Positions 25,868 through 34,548 of a DNA stretch of 64,000 nt are shown in pieces. The notes below the pieces were generated by a model, which worked only from the letters and a program-made list of their open reading frames with translations, was not told where the DNA came from and did no database searches. The stretch covers positions 121,136-185,135 of the forward strand of contig NZ_JANWTC010000006.1 in assembly GCF_024919295.1 (NCBI RefSeq). Direction: 5' to 3'. How positions within the stretch are numbered: position 1 is the first letter of the stretch; each line of letters begins with the position of its first letter. This stretch comes from Corynebacterium lemuris (GTDB taxonomy: Bacteria > Actinomycetota > Actinomycetes > Mycobacteriales > Mycobacteriaceae). The translations under genes and the position numbers were made by a program.

Positions 25868-26842
25868 TTGTCTGTGCCGTTGAGCATTCTTGACCTGGTC
25901 TCCATCTCCGAGGGCGCCACCGCAGCTGATGCGATCGCAGCCTCCATGGACTCCGCCCGCCTCGCCGACCAGCTGGGCTATGAGCGCCTGTGGTTCGCCG
26001 AGCACCACAACACCGCGAACCTCGCCTCGAGTGCGACCTCGCTGCTGATCTCGCAGGCGGCGACCGTCACCGAGAAGATCCGCGTGGGCTCGGGTGGGGT
26101 GATGCTGCCCAACCACGCCCCGCTCATGGTCGCCGAGCAGTACGGCACCCTGGCCAACATCCACGGCGACCGCATCGACCTCGGCCTGGGCCGCGCGCCG
26201 GGCACCGACCAGATGACCGCCCGGGCACTGAGCCGTTCCTCGGCGGAGCCGCAGGCCTTCGCCCAGCACATCTACGACCTGCAGGGCTGGTTCGGGGAGG
26301 AGGGCACCGCGCACAGCATGCCGATCGTCTCCGCGGTCTCCACCGGGATGAAGGTGCCAGTGTGGGTGCTGGGGTCGACGGTGAATGGGGCGTCGATAGC
26401 CGGGCAGCTGGGCCTGCCCTTTTCCCTGGCCTCGCATTTCGCGGCCGACCAGATCGATGACGCCATCGAGGTCTACCGGAATTCCTTCAGTACGGAGGCA
26501 CCCACCGCGCAGATCGACAAGCCCTACGTCATGGCGGGGATCAACGTCATGGTCGCCGAGACGGATGAGGAGGCGCAGCGGCAGTTCACCACCGTGGAGC
26601 AGATGTTCCTGGACATCCGCAGCGGACAGTCCCGCCCCATCCAGCCGCCGGTGGACCCGGAGTCGATCCCGCGCCAGGATGGCCTGCGGGTCCAGGCGGT
26701 CGGTTCCCCGGAGACCGCGAAACAGCAGCTGGCGGAGTTCCAGGAGCGCACGGGTGCCGATGAGCTGATCACCGTCACCTACGCCTTCGACCCGGCCGTG
26801 CGCAACCGTTCCCTGGAGCTGCTGGCGCAGGCCTGGTTTTAG
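25868..26842 (+). CDS. LLM-class flavin-dependent oxidoreductase
   Basis: A 324-residue luciferase-like monooxygenase with a TIM-barrel fold that uses FMN or F420. Diagnostic are YERLWFAEHHN, RVGSGGVMLPNHAPL and DLGLGRAPGTD. The substrate cannot be told. The TTG at 25868 follows AAGGATTTTCTG at proper spacing and is preferred; GTG 25874 is the alternative. The final bases overlap the stop of the convergent membrane-protein gene. Confidence 0.88.
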   Translation: MSVPLSILDLVSISEGATAADAIAASMDSARLADQLGYERLWFAEHHNTANLASSATSLLISQAATVTEKIRVGSGGVMLPNHAPLMVAEQYGTLANIHGDRIDLGLGRAPGTDQMTARALSRSSAEPQAFAQHIYDLQGWFGEEGTAHSMPIVSAVSTGMKVPVWVLGSTVNGASIAGQLGLPFSLASHFAADQIDDAIEVYRNSFSTEAPTAQIDKPYVMAGINVMVAETDEEAQRQFTTVEQMFLDIRSGQSRPIQPPVDPESIPRQDGLRVQAVGSPETAKQQLAEFQERTGADELITVTYAFDPAVRNRSLELLAQAWF

Positions 26843-27591
26843 GCGCCGGCCCCGCTTCGTGGTGCCCGCCGCAACCACTCTGCGGTGTGTTCACGTTTTC
26901 TGGTCTGCAGGGCGCTGATGAGGGCGGCGTGGTGCTGGTTGCAGGATTCAATCTGGGTGGCCAGCTCCGCCCAGCCCGGGTGGTCGTCCTGGGACAGGCC
27001 GGGGGAGACAAGGTGTTCTTCAGCTTCGAGCGCCAGGTCCCGTACGTGGTCAAGCTGCAGGGCCAGTTGGGCGGCTGCACGCAGGATATCCCCGTTGTCC
27101 CCGGTGGAGGTCAGGAAACCCGACCATGTCCCCAGCACCCCCGTGAGGTGATTCTGTTCCTTGAGGAGCCGGCTGCGCAGCTTGTCCAGTTCCCGCCGCA
27201 GACCGTGGGCATCAGCCGCCGTGGGTATCTCAAGGGTCCGGGGTGAGATGTCACCGCGGCTGAGGTCACTGGATTCTTCATCGGCCAACTGGTGCAGCAG
27301 GGAGGTCAACGCCATGTGGGTGACCGGTGCCCACCGTGCCTCGACCTGACGTGCGAGGAAACGGTTGACAAACACCGTGGTGAGCAGGAAGGTCACCAGT
27401 CCGGCGGCAAGGCCGGAGAGGATCACCATCTCCTGCCAGATGGTGGTGGCGACATCAATCCAGAGGATGACGCCGATCAGGACGAGCGCCCCGAGTGCGG
27501 TAGCAACCTGCACGGCAGAGCTGAATACGCGGGCCGTGGTCCCATTCCCTGAAGCCATTACTGATCTCATTTCCTCCCGGACCCCGAGCAT
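26839..27591 (-). CDS. Membrane protein with two N-terminal helices and helical tail
   Basis: A 250-residue protein of no recognised family. Two hydrophobic helices (about residues 25-46 and 55-78) are followed by a mostly helical cytoplasmic region of about 170 residues with heptad-like leucines (LRRELDKLRSRLLKEQ). Several start codons are possible (27591, 27570, 27558); GGAGG lies too close to 27570 and too far from 27558, so the start is uncertain. Confidence 0.65.
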   Translation of the reverse strand: MLGVREEMRSVMASGNGTTARVFSSAVQVATALGALVLIGVILWIDVATTIWQEMVILSGLAAGLVTFLLTTVFVNRFLARQVEARWAPVTHMALTSLLHQLADEESSDLSRGDISPRTLEIPTAADAHGLRRELDKLRSRLLKEQNHLTGVLGTWSGFLTSTGDNGDILRAAAQLALQLDHVRDLALEAEEHLVSPGLSQDDHPGWAELATQIESCNQHHAALISALQTRKREHTAEWLRRAPRSGAGA

Positions 27592-27632
27592 GTCACCTGA
27601 CCATAGTGGATGACGGCACCGGATGATGGGGC

Positions 27633-27803
27633 ATGACCAGGGTGGATATGGGGGTGGGCGCAGCGCTGACCGCGGTCGCTGTGGTGCTGGGCATGGATCG
27701 CGGCGATACGTTTGAGATCCCAGCGACTACGCTTGTCTGGTTCACTCTGCTCGTGTCCGGCCCTCTCATCGCGGTGAGGTTTCACCGGGACCTCCGTTTC
27801 TGA
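27633..27803 (+). CDS. Small hydrophobic protein, 56 residues
   Basis: The frame encodes MTRVDMGVGAALTAVAVVLG, a short polar hinge, then TTLVWFTLLVSGPLIAVRF and a basic end. This is a two-helix hairpin membrane protein. There is no clear ribosome binding site and no family is recognised. It is kept because the hydrophobic pattern is coherent and it fills the gap between divergent neighbours. Confidence 0.4.
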   Translation: MTRVDMGVGAALTAVAVVLGMDRGDTFEIPATTLVWFTLLVSGPLIAVRFHRDLRF

Positions 27804-27920
27804 ATCTTCCCGCAATCCGCGCCCATTCCAACCAGACGGAGGGAGTATGCAGGGGCTTCCTCCCACGTCTTCTCCGTGTGCTGCCTGTCCAGACCCGAGA
27901 GGCCCAGGGTCGGGGTTCGG

Positions 27921-27949
27921 GAGAGCGGGAGAGCGGGAGAGCGGGAGCG
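27921..27949 (+). repeat. Short tandem repeat, unit GAGAGCGG
   Basis: Three perfect copies of the eight-base unit GAGAGCGG (27921-27944) plus a partial fourth, in a non-coding stretch. Such a tract could vary in copy number between strains. Confidence 0.75.
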
Positions 27950-28001
27950 TTGTGTGATAGTTGCGGCTTGTTCTTCCCCCTCAGCCTGTGGCTGAGGAAT
28001 A

Positions 28002-28448
28002 ATGATGACCATGGGCCCCCATTCGCAGCAGCACCGCCGGCCACGTTCCCCCTCACCCGAACCGGCCCGAATATGGGCAGGGGCGGTGCGGGCCGTGGGG
28101 GTGTATTTCGCGGGCACAGCGGTATTGAACACCGTGTACACGGTGCGCACTGCCCCCGATTTCCTGCGCTGGCTGGGGGAGACTTCCTGGTTCCCGCCTT
28201 ATCGGCCGGTCCTGCGGGCACTGGAGCCGGCAGCTCCCGCCGTTGTGTTGTCCGCCGCTGCGTTCCAGGCGGCCGTGGCCTATCACCTTCTACGCCGCCG
28301 TCGGGTCTCCGGGACGCTGCTGTGCGCACAGGCCTGGGTTCTGGGGCTGATTCCGGCCCTGCCGTGGCCGTACTGGACCGTTAATGCGGTCTCCGCAGCA
28401 GCCTTTGAGACCATCCGGCGCGGGGCAACCCGCAGCCCGTCAGCGTGA
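28002..28448 (+). CDS. Four-helix membrane protein of unknown function
   Basis: A 148-residue protein with a polar N-terminus and about four hydrophobic segments (AGAVRAVGVYFAGTAVLNTV, AAPAVVLSAAAFQAAVAY, LLCAQAWVLGLIPALPWPYW, and a weaker one). No family is recognised. AGGAATA precedes the ATG. The last bases overlap the end of the convergent alpha/beta hydrolase gene. Confidence 0.6.
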   Translation: MMTMGPHSQQHRRPRSPSPEPARIWAGAVRAVGVYFAGTAVLNTVYTVRTAPDFLRWLGETSWFPPYRPVLRALEPAAPAVVLSAAAFQAAVAYHLLRRRRVSGTLLCAQAWVLGLIPALPWPYWTVNAVSAAAFETIRRGATRSPSA

Positions 28449-29999
28449 GGGATCGGATCCTGCGAGAACGGTTCCGGACATGAACTCATGGAATCGGGAG
28501 GGCTCGTCCAGATGCGGGGTGTGCCCGGATTGAGGGAAGACCACCAGTTCCTTGGTGGGGGCCTCGAGCTGCCCAAACCATTCTACGGCCAGATCGGATC
28601 GCCCCGGTGACTCGTACTCGCCCAGCACCAGAAAGACCGGCACCTCCAGTCGGGGGACATCTCTGCGGAAGTTGATGTCCTGCAGCTGGGGGTAGAGCAC
28701 CGAGAAGGTGTCGATGATCCCGCCCATGGCCCGGACCTGCTCGATGAGGGCGTACTCGGGGACGAGCAGGCTGGCTGGGTAGGCCGATGCCGGGTTGTAG
28801 TCCTCACCGTGGGGGAAGTCCCGGTGCTCGGGATTGGTGGACAATGCGTCCGGGTAGGCCAGCATGTCCGCGTACGGGGGTGGGCCGTTGTCCCGCAGCC
28901 GCCCGACAAAGTCCTCGTTGCCGGTGCGTTGCGCCCAGTCCAGGGTTTCGGCGTACATCCGCCGGTCGGTCTCCTGCTGGTCGACCATCTGCCCGGTGCC
29001 GATGAAGGCGTGATATTTGTCCGGGGCCTGTTGGGTGGCCAGGACCCCGAGAGTGGAGCCCCAGGAGCTGCCCACCAGGTAAATACGCTCCTGTCCGAAA
29101 CGTCCCCGCAGATAATCGGTCACCTCCAGGGTGTCGGAGATCATCTGTTCCACTGTCAATGTCTCCGTCGGTTCCAGGGCGGGCAGGGATTTTCCTGTAC
29201 CGCGTTGATCCCAGACCGCCAGGACGAAGTCCTCCTCCAGCCGCTGCCCGGAGGCCCGCATCGCCCCGATCGCCGTGCCGCCGGGCCCGCCCTCGAGAAA
29301 CAGCAGCACCGGAGCGCCCCGGTCATGCCCGCGCAGCAGCATGGACTGCTCGTGATCACCCACCTGAAGGGTGACGAGTTCGGCCACACTCTGGGGGAGA
29401 ACTTCCCCGTCGGGTCCGGTGATCGGTTCCGTGGTTGCCGGTCTCAGCAGCGCGGCGACCAGGACAACCACCGGCACGGTGACCAGGACTGCCCCCAGGG
29501 CACGAAGATACCGGCCGGTTCTTAGCCGGGAACGGGCACCTTTGCCCGTTCGTCGGCGACCTCCCGCAGCGCCCCACAGGGCTCCGACTGCCAGGGGCAG
29601 ACCCATCACCATCAGATCCACGCCTCGTCCGACCAGCAGCGCCATGATCCCGTAGACGCTGCCCAGATACACCCCGTCGACCGTGGGTCCCGTCGCCGGA
29701 ATCCGGGCCAGTTCAAAAGCGGTCATAAAGATCACGGGGGCCAGCAGCATCATCCACCGGTTCGCCGTGAGGACTCCCACCAGGCCGCCCAGCCCCAGGC
29801 AGATCACGAGCATGGTCACCGACTGGACGGTGGTGACGGGTCCCCGTGGAAGTATCACACCGGTCAGTAGACCGGCGGCCACCATCGTCAGAAGTGTGGT
29901 GACCAGGCTTGTCCAGTTGCGTGCAAGGCCGCGGGCAGGCCCTCTGGTGTCGGAGGCAGCGGAAGCGGTCAATCCTGTGGGCGACGGCGCCGAGCTCAT
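28440..29999 (-). CDS. Membrane-anchored alpha/beta hydrolase (proline iminopeptidase-like)
   Basis: A 519-residue fusion. Residues 30-185 form about five membrane helices, and residues 205-519 are an alpha/beta hydrolase of the proline iminopeptidase type: oxyanion segment LEGGPGG (236-241), DQRGTGKS, nucleophile elbow GSSWGS with Ser312, and C-terminal SGHTPH carrying the catalytic His. The hydrolase domain follows the last helix, and its side of the membrane is not certain. The ATG overlaps the stop of the upstream membrane-protein gene by four bases. Confidence 0.82.
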   Translation of the reverse strand: MSSAPSPTGLTASAASDTRGPARGLARNWTSLVTTLLTMVAAGLLTGVILPRGPVTTVQSVTMLVICLGLGGLVGVLTANRWMMLLAPVIFMTAFELARIPATGPTVDGVYLGSVYGIMALLVGRGVDLMVMGLPLAVGALWGAAGGRRRTGKGARSRLRTGRYLRALGAVLVTVPVVVLVAALLRPATTEPITGPDGEVLPQSVAELVTLQVGDHEQSMLLRGHDRGAPVLLFLEGGPGGTAIGAMRASGQRLEEDFVLAVWDQRGTGKSLPALEPTETLTVEQMISDTLEVTDYLRGRFGQERIYLVGSSWGSTLGVLATQQAPDKYHAFIGTGQMVDQQETDRRMYAETLDWAQRTGNEDFVGRLRDNGPPPYADMLAYPDALSTNPEHRDFPHGEDYNPASAYPASLLVPEYALIEQVRAMGGIIDTFSVLYPQLQDINFRRDVPRLEVPVFLVLGEYESPGRSDLAVEWFGQLEAPTKELVVFPQSGHTPHLDEPSRFHEFMSGTVLAGSDPSR

Positions 30000-31027
30000 G
30001 GGGCGTCCTCCGTGTTCTCACCCCGTGGGTGGGTGGAAGTGATGATCTTGAAGGGGTCCGGGGTGGTCGCCGACCGCACCGGGCCGGACTCGGCAGGAGA
30101 GGAATCATCCGGCCCACGGCTGGAGTGGCGAAACAGGGGTCGGTAGAGGCCCACCATCAGGGCAACGAATGCCAGGGCGAAACCGAGGAAGCCCGCGGCC
30201 AGTGCCACTGAGGCGTCGGGATCGGTGTTGAGGTTCATCACCACCGCCATGGTCGCCACCGACACCGCCAGACAGGTGTATCCGGTGAGCAGGGGGTACA
30301 TCGCCCGCCGCGCCCACCGGGCGCCAGACAACAGACCGATGCCCGTCGCAATCGCGGCCGGGACGATGATGCCCAGGTCCATGAGTTTCACCAGCCAAAA
30401 AGGGGTGGGACTGGAGGTGTACTCGGTGAGGGCCCCGGGATCCTGCCACGCGATAAGCAGTGTCCGCAGGTGGAGGCCGAAGACGAGGAAGACCGCCACC
30501 AGCAACAAGGTGATCGCCGCAGCGCGCTCCATCCTCCGGGTGGGTCGGGGAAGCTCCGGGGGCAGTGCCCGCCATGACAACGCCAGGGTCGCCTCAGCCA
30601 GAATGAAGACGGTGAGCAGCAACGGGAACCAGTACTCGACGTTGCCCGGTATCCGCAGGTACTCCTGGCCGATGATCACCTGCGCGTAGGTATACAGGGC
30701 AAAGACACTGATACCATTGCCGAGCACCGGTCCTGCTCGATGCCCCCGGGCGCACAGCAGCGCGGCGGCCAGTGCCAGCGGGGTGATGAAGACCAGGGCT
30801 GCGGTATCACTTCCCAGCAGTTGGTTCAGCGTCGTCGGGGATGTGCGGTACTGCAGCCATTCCAGGCCGATGGGACCGATGAGGGAGACGGTGGCCATGC
30901 CCACCGCCAGTGCCAGCAGAACAACGGACAGGGACCGGAAAGATCGCGCACCACCTCCGGGGGAGGGAGCGTCCTCGATCTCTGTACCGGGGCGTCGGTG
31001 AGGGTTGGTCTCAGGGGACAAGGTCAT
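29996..31027 (-). CDS. Polytopic membrane protein
   Basis: A 343-residue protein with about eight hydrophobic helices between residues 30 and 305 and a polar tail. No family motif is recognised. It is translationally coupled to the membrane hydrolase (ATGA overlap), suggesting that the two work together. It lies downstream of the DUF4389 gene in the same direction with a 45-base gap. Confidence 0.65.
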   Translation of the reverse strand: MTLSPETNPHRRPGTEIEDAPSPGGGARSFRSLSVVLLALAVGMATVSLIGPIGLEWLQYRTSPTTLNQLLGSDTAALVFITPLALAAALLCARGHRAGPVLGNGISVFALYTYAQVIIGQEYLRIPGNVEYWFPLLLTVFILAEATLALSWRALPPELPRPTRRMERAAAITLLLVAVFLVFGLHLRTLLIAWQDPGALTEYTSSPTPFWLVKLMDLGIIVPAAIATGIGLLSGARWARRAMYPLLTGYTCLAVSVATMAVVMNLNTDPDASVALAAGFLGFALAFVALMVGLYRPLFRHSSRGPDDSSPAESGPVRSATTPDPFKIITSTHPRGENTEDAP

Positions 31028-31072
31028 CGGGGGTCCTTCCCGGGCACCAGGGCGGGGTCATGGTGATTCGGC

Positions 31073-32626
31073 TCAGCCGGTGCTGCCGGGGGACTCAGGC
31101 GTGGGTGTTCCGGATACTGTCTCGGATCCTGCGGGCACGGGTGGGTGAGTCGGGTCGGTTGGACCCTGGTCGAGGCGGAATGGGGGGTAGTCATCGTGCA
31201 GCAGCAACGTGTAGGTGGAGACGCGGTAGACCCACCGGTTGAGGCCGATGATCAGGTTGAAGAGACCGGGAAGATACCGTCCGGTGAACAGCAGCGCCAC
31301 CGCCGCGATGAACACCAGCAGTCCCAGCAGGGACAGTCCCCAGCCGGTGTTGTCCCGGATCGACCCGATCCCGATGGCGCCGCCGCTGCCGGTGAGAATG
31401 CCGACGATCAGCAGGTGGGGGATAGCCAGCAGCCACCATTTCACCAGCACCAGACCGCGGGAGAGTCGGTCGGGATAATCGACCGCCAGCTCCGCGGGGT
31501 AGTCGGCGGAGGCGAGGGTGAAGGGAGGATATTGGTCGGTGCCCAGGGCGGAGTAGCCGTAGAAACCCACCCGCCAGTTCCAGCGCAGTACCCCGGCGCT
31601 GAAGGCGAACCAGGACCTGGGATAGCGGCCGGTGAACAGGATCGTCAGCCCGGCGGCGATCGTGGTGACCGCCAGTGCGAACCACAGCAGGCCCAGGACA
31701 AGATAGTGGGGGATGGCCAGCAGCCACTTGATCAGCCACATCCCCCGGGAGAGCCGCTCATCCGGGTGCCCGGTGAAGGAAAGCGGGTAGGTGGCTGGAC
31801 GTTCGTCTCCTGCGGGGTTGGTGGCCAGCCCGGCTTCTGGCCTGGTACTGCGCCGCGGTGTTCCCTGGTCAATGTCGCGGCCCAGACCGGCGGTACCCAG
31901 CAACAGCAGCGGAACGCCCAGGAGCAGTCCCATCACTCCGGTGATCAGCATGCCGGGGTTGACCAGGCCAAGAAGTTCCGTGCGCACCCCGGGTTGCAGG
32001 TCAATCCACACCGGGCGGGTGCCGTCAGCGTTCATCACCACCAGTGTCCATTGGCCTTCCTGCAGGTCAAAGGTGAGCTTCTGGGTTCCGGTGCCGGTGG
32101 CGGAGGCTACCCAGAAGTTCTGGTCCGCAGGGGCAGCAGGGGGGCGGGTGCCCGGGGTTTCCTGCAGTTCCCCTCGGGCGTCGGACTGCCAGGACCACTG
32201 GCCTGCCAGCTGCCCCTCCTGGGTCCAGCTCACCCCGCCGAGGGCGGCGTGGGGAACATCGTCGAGGTAGGCCGAGACATCGAAGGCATCGGCGATGCCG
32301 ACGAAGATGGGCTGCTCAGCGACCACAGGCGTCACACGGACCTGGAGGCTGGCCAGCTCTTCCAGCGGTGGTAGGCCGGCCATCCCGGAGTCTCTGGGAT
32401 TCAGCACCAGGGAGGGGGTGGTGATGGCGTGGCCGGTGCTCTGGTACCGCTGCGAGTCCATGGTGAGGTACTGCCCGTCCTGTTGGGCGGAATCGGCCCC
32501 CATGATTATTGCGGCGCCGACGGTCAGGCTCAGTCCCAGGGCGGTGAGGAGTACTCCTGCCACCAGCAGAACCCAGTTCAGTGGTTTCATCCGGGCAGGT
32601 TGTCGAGAGGTGGGATTGGCATCCAT
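31073..32626 (-). CDS. DUF4389 domain membrane protein
   Basis: A 517-residue protein. An N-terminal membrane helix is followed by an extracytoplasmic domain (about 45-235), another helix, then two copies of the DUF4389 motif: YPLSFTGHPDERLSRGMWLI followed by KWLLAIPHYLVLG, and YPAELAVDYPDRLSRGLVLV followed by KWWLLAIPHLLIVG. Each copy is followed by membrane helices and an LFTGRYP element. The function of the family is not known. AAGGAAGCATC precedes the ATG. Confidence 0.8.
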   Translation of the reverse strand: MDANPTSRQPARMKPLNWVLLVAGVLLTALGLSLTVGAAIIMGADSAQQDGQYLTMDSQRYQSTGHAITTPSLVLNPRDSGMAGLPPLEELASLQVRVTPVVAEQPIFVGIADAFDVSAYLDDVPHAALGGVSWTQEGQLAGQWSWQSDARGELQETPGTRPPAAPADQNFWVASATGTGTQKLTFDLQEGQWTLVVMNADGTRPVWIDLQPGVRTELLGLVNPGMLITGVMGLLLGVPLLLLGTAGLGRDIDQGTPRRSTRPEAGLATNPAGDERPATYPLSFTGHPDERLSRGMWLIKWLLAIPHYLVLGLLWFALAVTTIAAGLTILFTGRYPRSWFAFSAGVLRWNWRVGFYGYSALGTDQYPPFTLASADYPAELAVDYPDRLSRGLVLVKWWLLAIPHLLIVGILTGSGGAIGIGSIRDNTGWGLSLLGLLVFIAAVALLFTGRYLPGLFNLIIGLNRWVYRVSTYTLLLHDDYPPFRLDQGPTDPTHPPVPAGSETVSGTPTPESPGSTG

Positions 32627-32810
32627 GATGCTTCCTTAAAGGTGTGAATACTGCGTGGAGTCCCGGACTGGTGCAGAGGAGGTCAATTTCCCGGGGTCAC
32701 TTCATCGGTGATTTCTCAGGTGGATAGTCGGACAGGAAAGTACGCGGGACCGGGAATACTTGTCCTGCTCAAGCCACGGAAAGGGCGTGGAGAAAGCGTG
32801 TGCCCAGAGG

Positions 32811-32833
32811 TCTCACCCCAGGGACTGGTGAGA
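32811..32833 (-). terminator. Weak hairpin after the DUF3267-like gene
   Basis: TCTCACC pairs with GGTGAGA around a nine-base loop, just past the stop at 32841. No T-run follows, so it is a tentative terminator. Confidence 0.3.
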
Positions 32834-32840
32834 GGGGTCT

Positions 32841-33431
32841 TCACCTCTTTTCCGTCGAACCGGGGAGGAATACATGCACGCGGTCACCCTCATCCTGGAG
32901 GAGCGCTTCGCGTGGTTGCCGCAGCGCCAGGGCGGCTTCCAGGTAGTCGCCCGCGGAACCGGCGAAATTCAGGGCCAGAAGAATATAGACCGTGAGGCGG
33001 GCATCCGCGGGGACCAGGAACAGGGCGGCCAGCAGTACCGTTCCCCAGATCAGGCAGGGCGCCAGGGCGGCGATGATAAGGCTGCGACGGGTGAGATAGA
33101 GAGAGCTGCTGGTGCTAAGGAAAGGAAACCTCACCGAGTAGGACGGCTGGGTGCCGGTGAGTAACCGCAGGGAAATTCCGTGCGTGGCCTCATGGACCGC
33201 CATGTACACCACTAAAGAGAGCACAGTGGCCAGGGTCGTGACCCCGGGATTCCACCCGGAAGCCAGCGGTAGGTCCAGTACCAGAGCCACTGCTGCAGCA
33301 ATAAGAACCACCACCAGGAACACTGCCTGGAGCGTGAGGAAGAACTTCCGGTCCTTCTTGAAGTCCACCGTGACATGCCGGTGATAGGTCATAGGCAGTT
33401 CGAGGGTGTCTTGGTGGTGCTGAGTGCTCAT
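32841..33431 (-). CDS. DUF3267-like membrane protein with HExxH motif
   Basis: A 196-residue protein with four to five membrane helices and the metalloprotease-like motif HEATH (H80, E81, H84) in the middle of a hydrophobic segment, as in DUF3267 and related M50-like membrane proteins. A second motif (NFAGSAGDYLEAALAL) may provide the third ligand, Asp. It may be an intramembrane zinc protease. ATG 33431 is preferred; the upstream extension to 33518 has no family sequence. Confidence 0.75.
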   Translation of the reverse strand: MSTQHHQDTLELPMTYHRHVTVDFKKDRKFFLTLQAVFLVVVLIAAAVALVLDLPLASGWNPGVTTLATVLSLVVYMAVHEATHGISLRLLTGTQPSYSVRFPFLSTSSSLYLTRRSLIIAALAPCLIWGTVLLAALFLVPADARLTVYILLALNFAGSAGDYLEAALALRQPREALLQDEGDRVHVFLPGSTEKR

Positions 33432-33648
33432 GGCTGGCTTCTCTCGCCTTGCTGACACTGCGGAGGTTGAGAATGGGGCGTGCTGTGGTGGGCGTCCTTC
33501 AATGGTTTGAGGGAACACCGCTCGCCTTCAGTATGCGCCATCCCGCGGGTAGTTGAAGGGGAAACAGTCCCGGAAGGGCCTGGTTATGATGCTTCCCACA
33601 CGGAGGAAACCTGATGTGCGGAGTCCCGTCCTCCGTTGCGTGGACACT

Positions 33649-33654
33649 GATAAT
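33649..33654 (+). promoter_or_regulatory. Candidate -10 box GATAAT
   Basis: GATAAT lies six bases before the ATG at 33661, consistent with a leaderless mRNA and with choosing that start for the CPBP gene. Confidence 0.45.
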
Positions 33655-33660
33655 GGGAGT

Positions 33661-34494
33661 ATGGCTGGACACCAGATACCCCTTACCAAGGCTCCGGCGG
33701 TACGCAGTGCCTCACCTGGGATGCTCGTGCCGGTGGTGGGCCTCGACCTTCTCCTGGTCTCGCTGATCATCCTGCTGCTCCGCACCGGAGCACTCACCCC
33801 GGTCACCGACGCCACCGCGGGGCTGATCAACCGGAGCCTGCTGGGCAATGCCCTGCCGCTCCTCCTGGTGGTGGGGATTCTCATCCTCCGGCTGGGCGGG
33901 CTGCGGGCCCGGGACATCGGACTCATCCGGGCGCAGCTCCCGTTCGCCATCGCAGTCACGGCAGGAATCTGGGCCCTGGTGCAGGTGATCCAGGTGGGAA
34001 GCGCCCTGCTTGTCGACGGCCGTGTGCAACTGGCGGCGCAGTGGTCCGGGTGGGGGAGCACCGCGGTCGTCGGAACACTGCTCGGCCAGTTGTTCGGTAA
34101 CGCCTTGTACGAGGAGCTGGTCTACCGCGGATTCCTGTTCACGCAGGTGCTGCTCCGGCTGCGTCAACGGTGGCCGGCCTCTGTCCACCGTCCGTGGGTC
34201 GCAGCTCTGCTCATCTCACAGTTCCTGTTCGCCATCCGCCACATTCCCAGTGCGCTCGCCGGAGGCATGGGGGCCACGGACATCGGGCTGGAGCTGATCC
34301 GGTTGACTGTCCTGGGCATCCTGTTGGCGTTGCTGTATGTGCGCACGGCTAATTTGTTCATCGTCATCGGCGTCCATGCGCTCATGGATGCCCCTACGGC
34401 GTTGGTTAGCTCGTCTATTATCGACGCCGGGTTGCTTGTCCTGCTGCTGGCGGTCCTGTTGCTGGGCCTGTGGCCAGGTCGAAAAAGCAGGTGA
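33661..34494 (+). CDS. CPBP-family intramembrane protease
   Basis: A 277-residue polytopic protein of the CAAX protease/bacteriocin-processing (Abi) family. Motif 1 is EELVYRGFLF (E151-E152, R156), motif 2 the RHIPSAL histidine, and motif 3 HALMDAP. These residues form the glutamate protease site. The open frame starts at 33553, but the upstream 36 residues are not family-like and the -10 spacing favours 33661. It diverges from the HExxH membrane protein. Confidence 0.85.
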   Translation: MAGHQIPLTKAPAVRSASPGMLVPVVGLDLLLVSLIILLLRTGALTPVTDATAGLINRSLLGNALPLLLVVGILILRLGGLRARDIGLIRAQLPFAIAVTAGIWALVQVIQVGSALLVDGRVQLAAQWSGWGSTAVVGTLLGQLFGNALYEELVYRGFLFTQVLLRLRQRWPASVHRPWVAALLISQFLFAIRHIPSALAGGMGATDIGLELIRLTVLGILLALLYVRTANLFIVIGVHALMDAPTALVSSSIIDAGLLVLLLAVLLLGLWPGRKSR

Positions 34495-34548
34495 AGCCGG
34501 ACGGCTGAATCGTCATCACGGTGATCGGCATGGGTGGAAACGGCAGCG

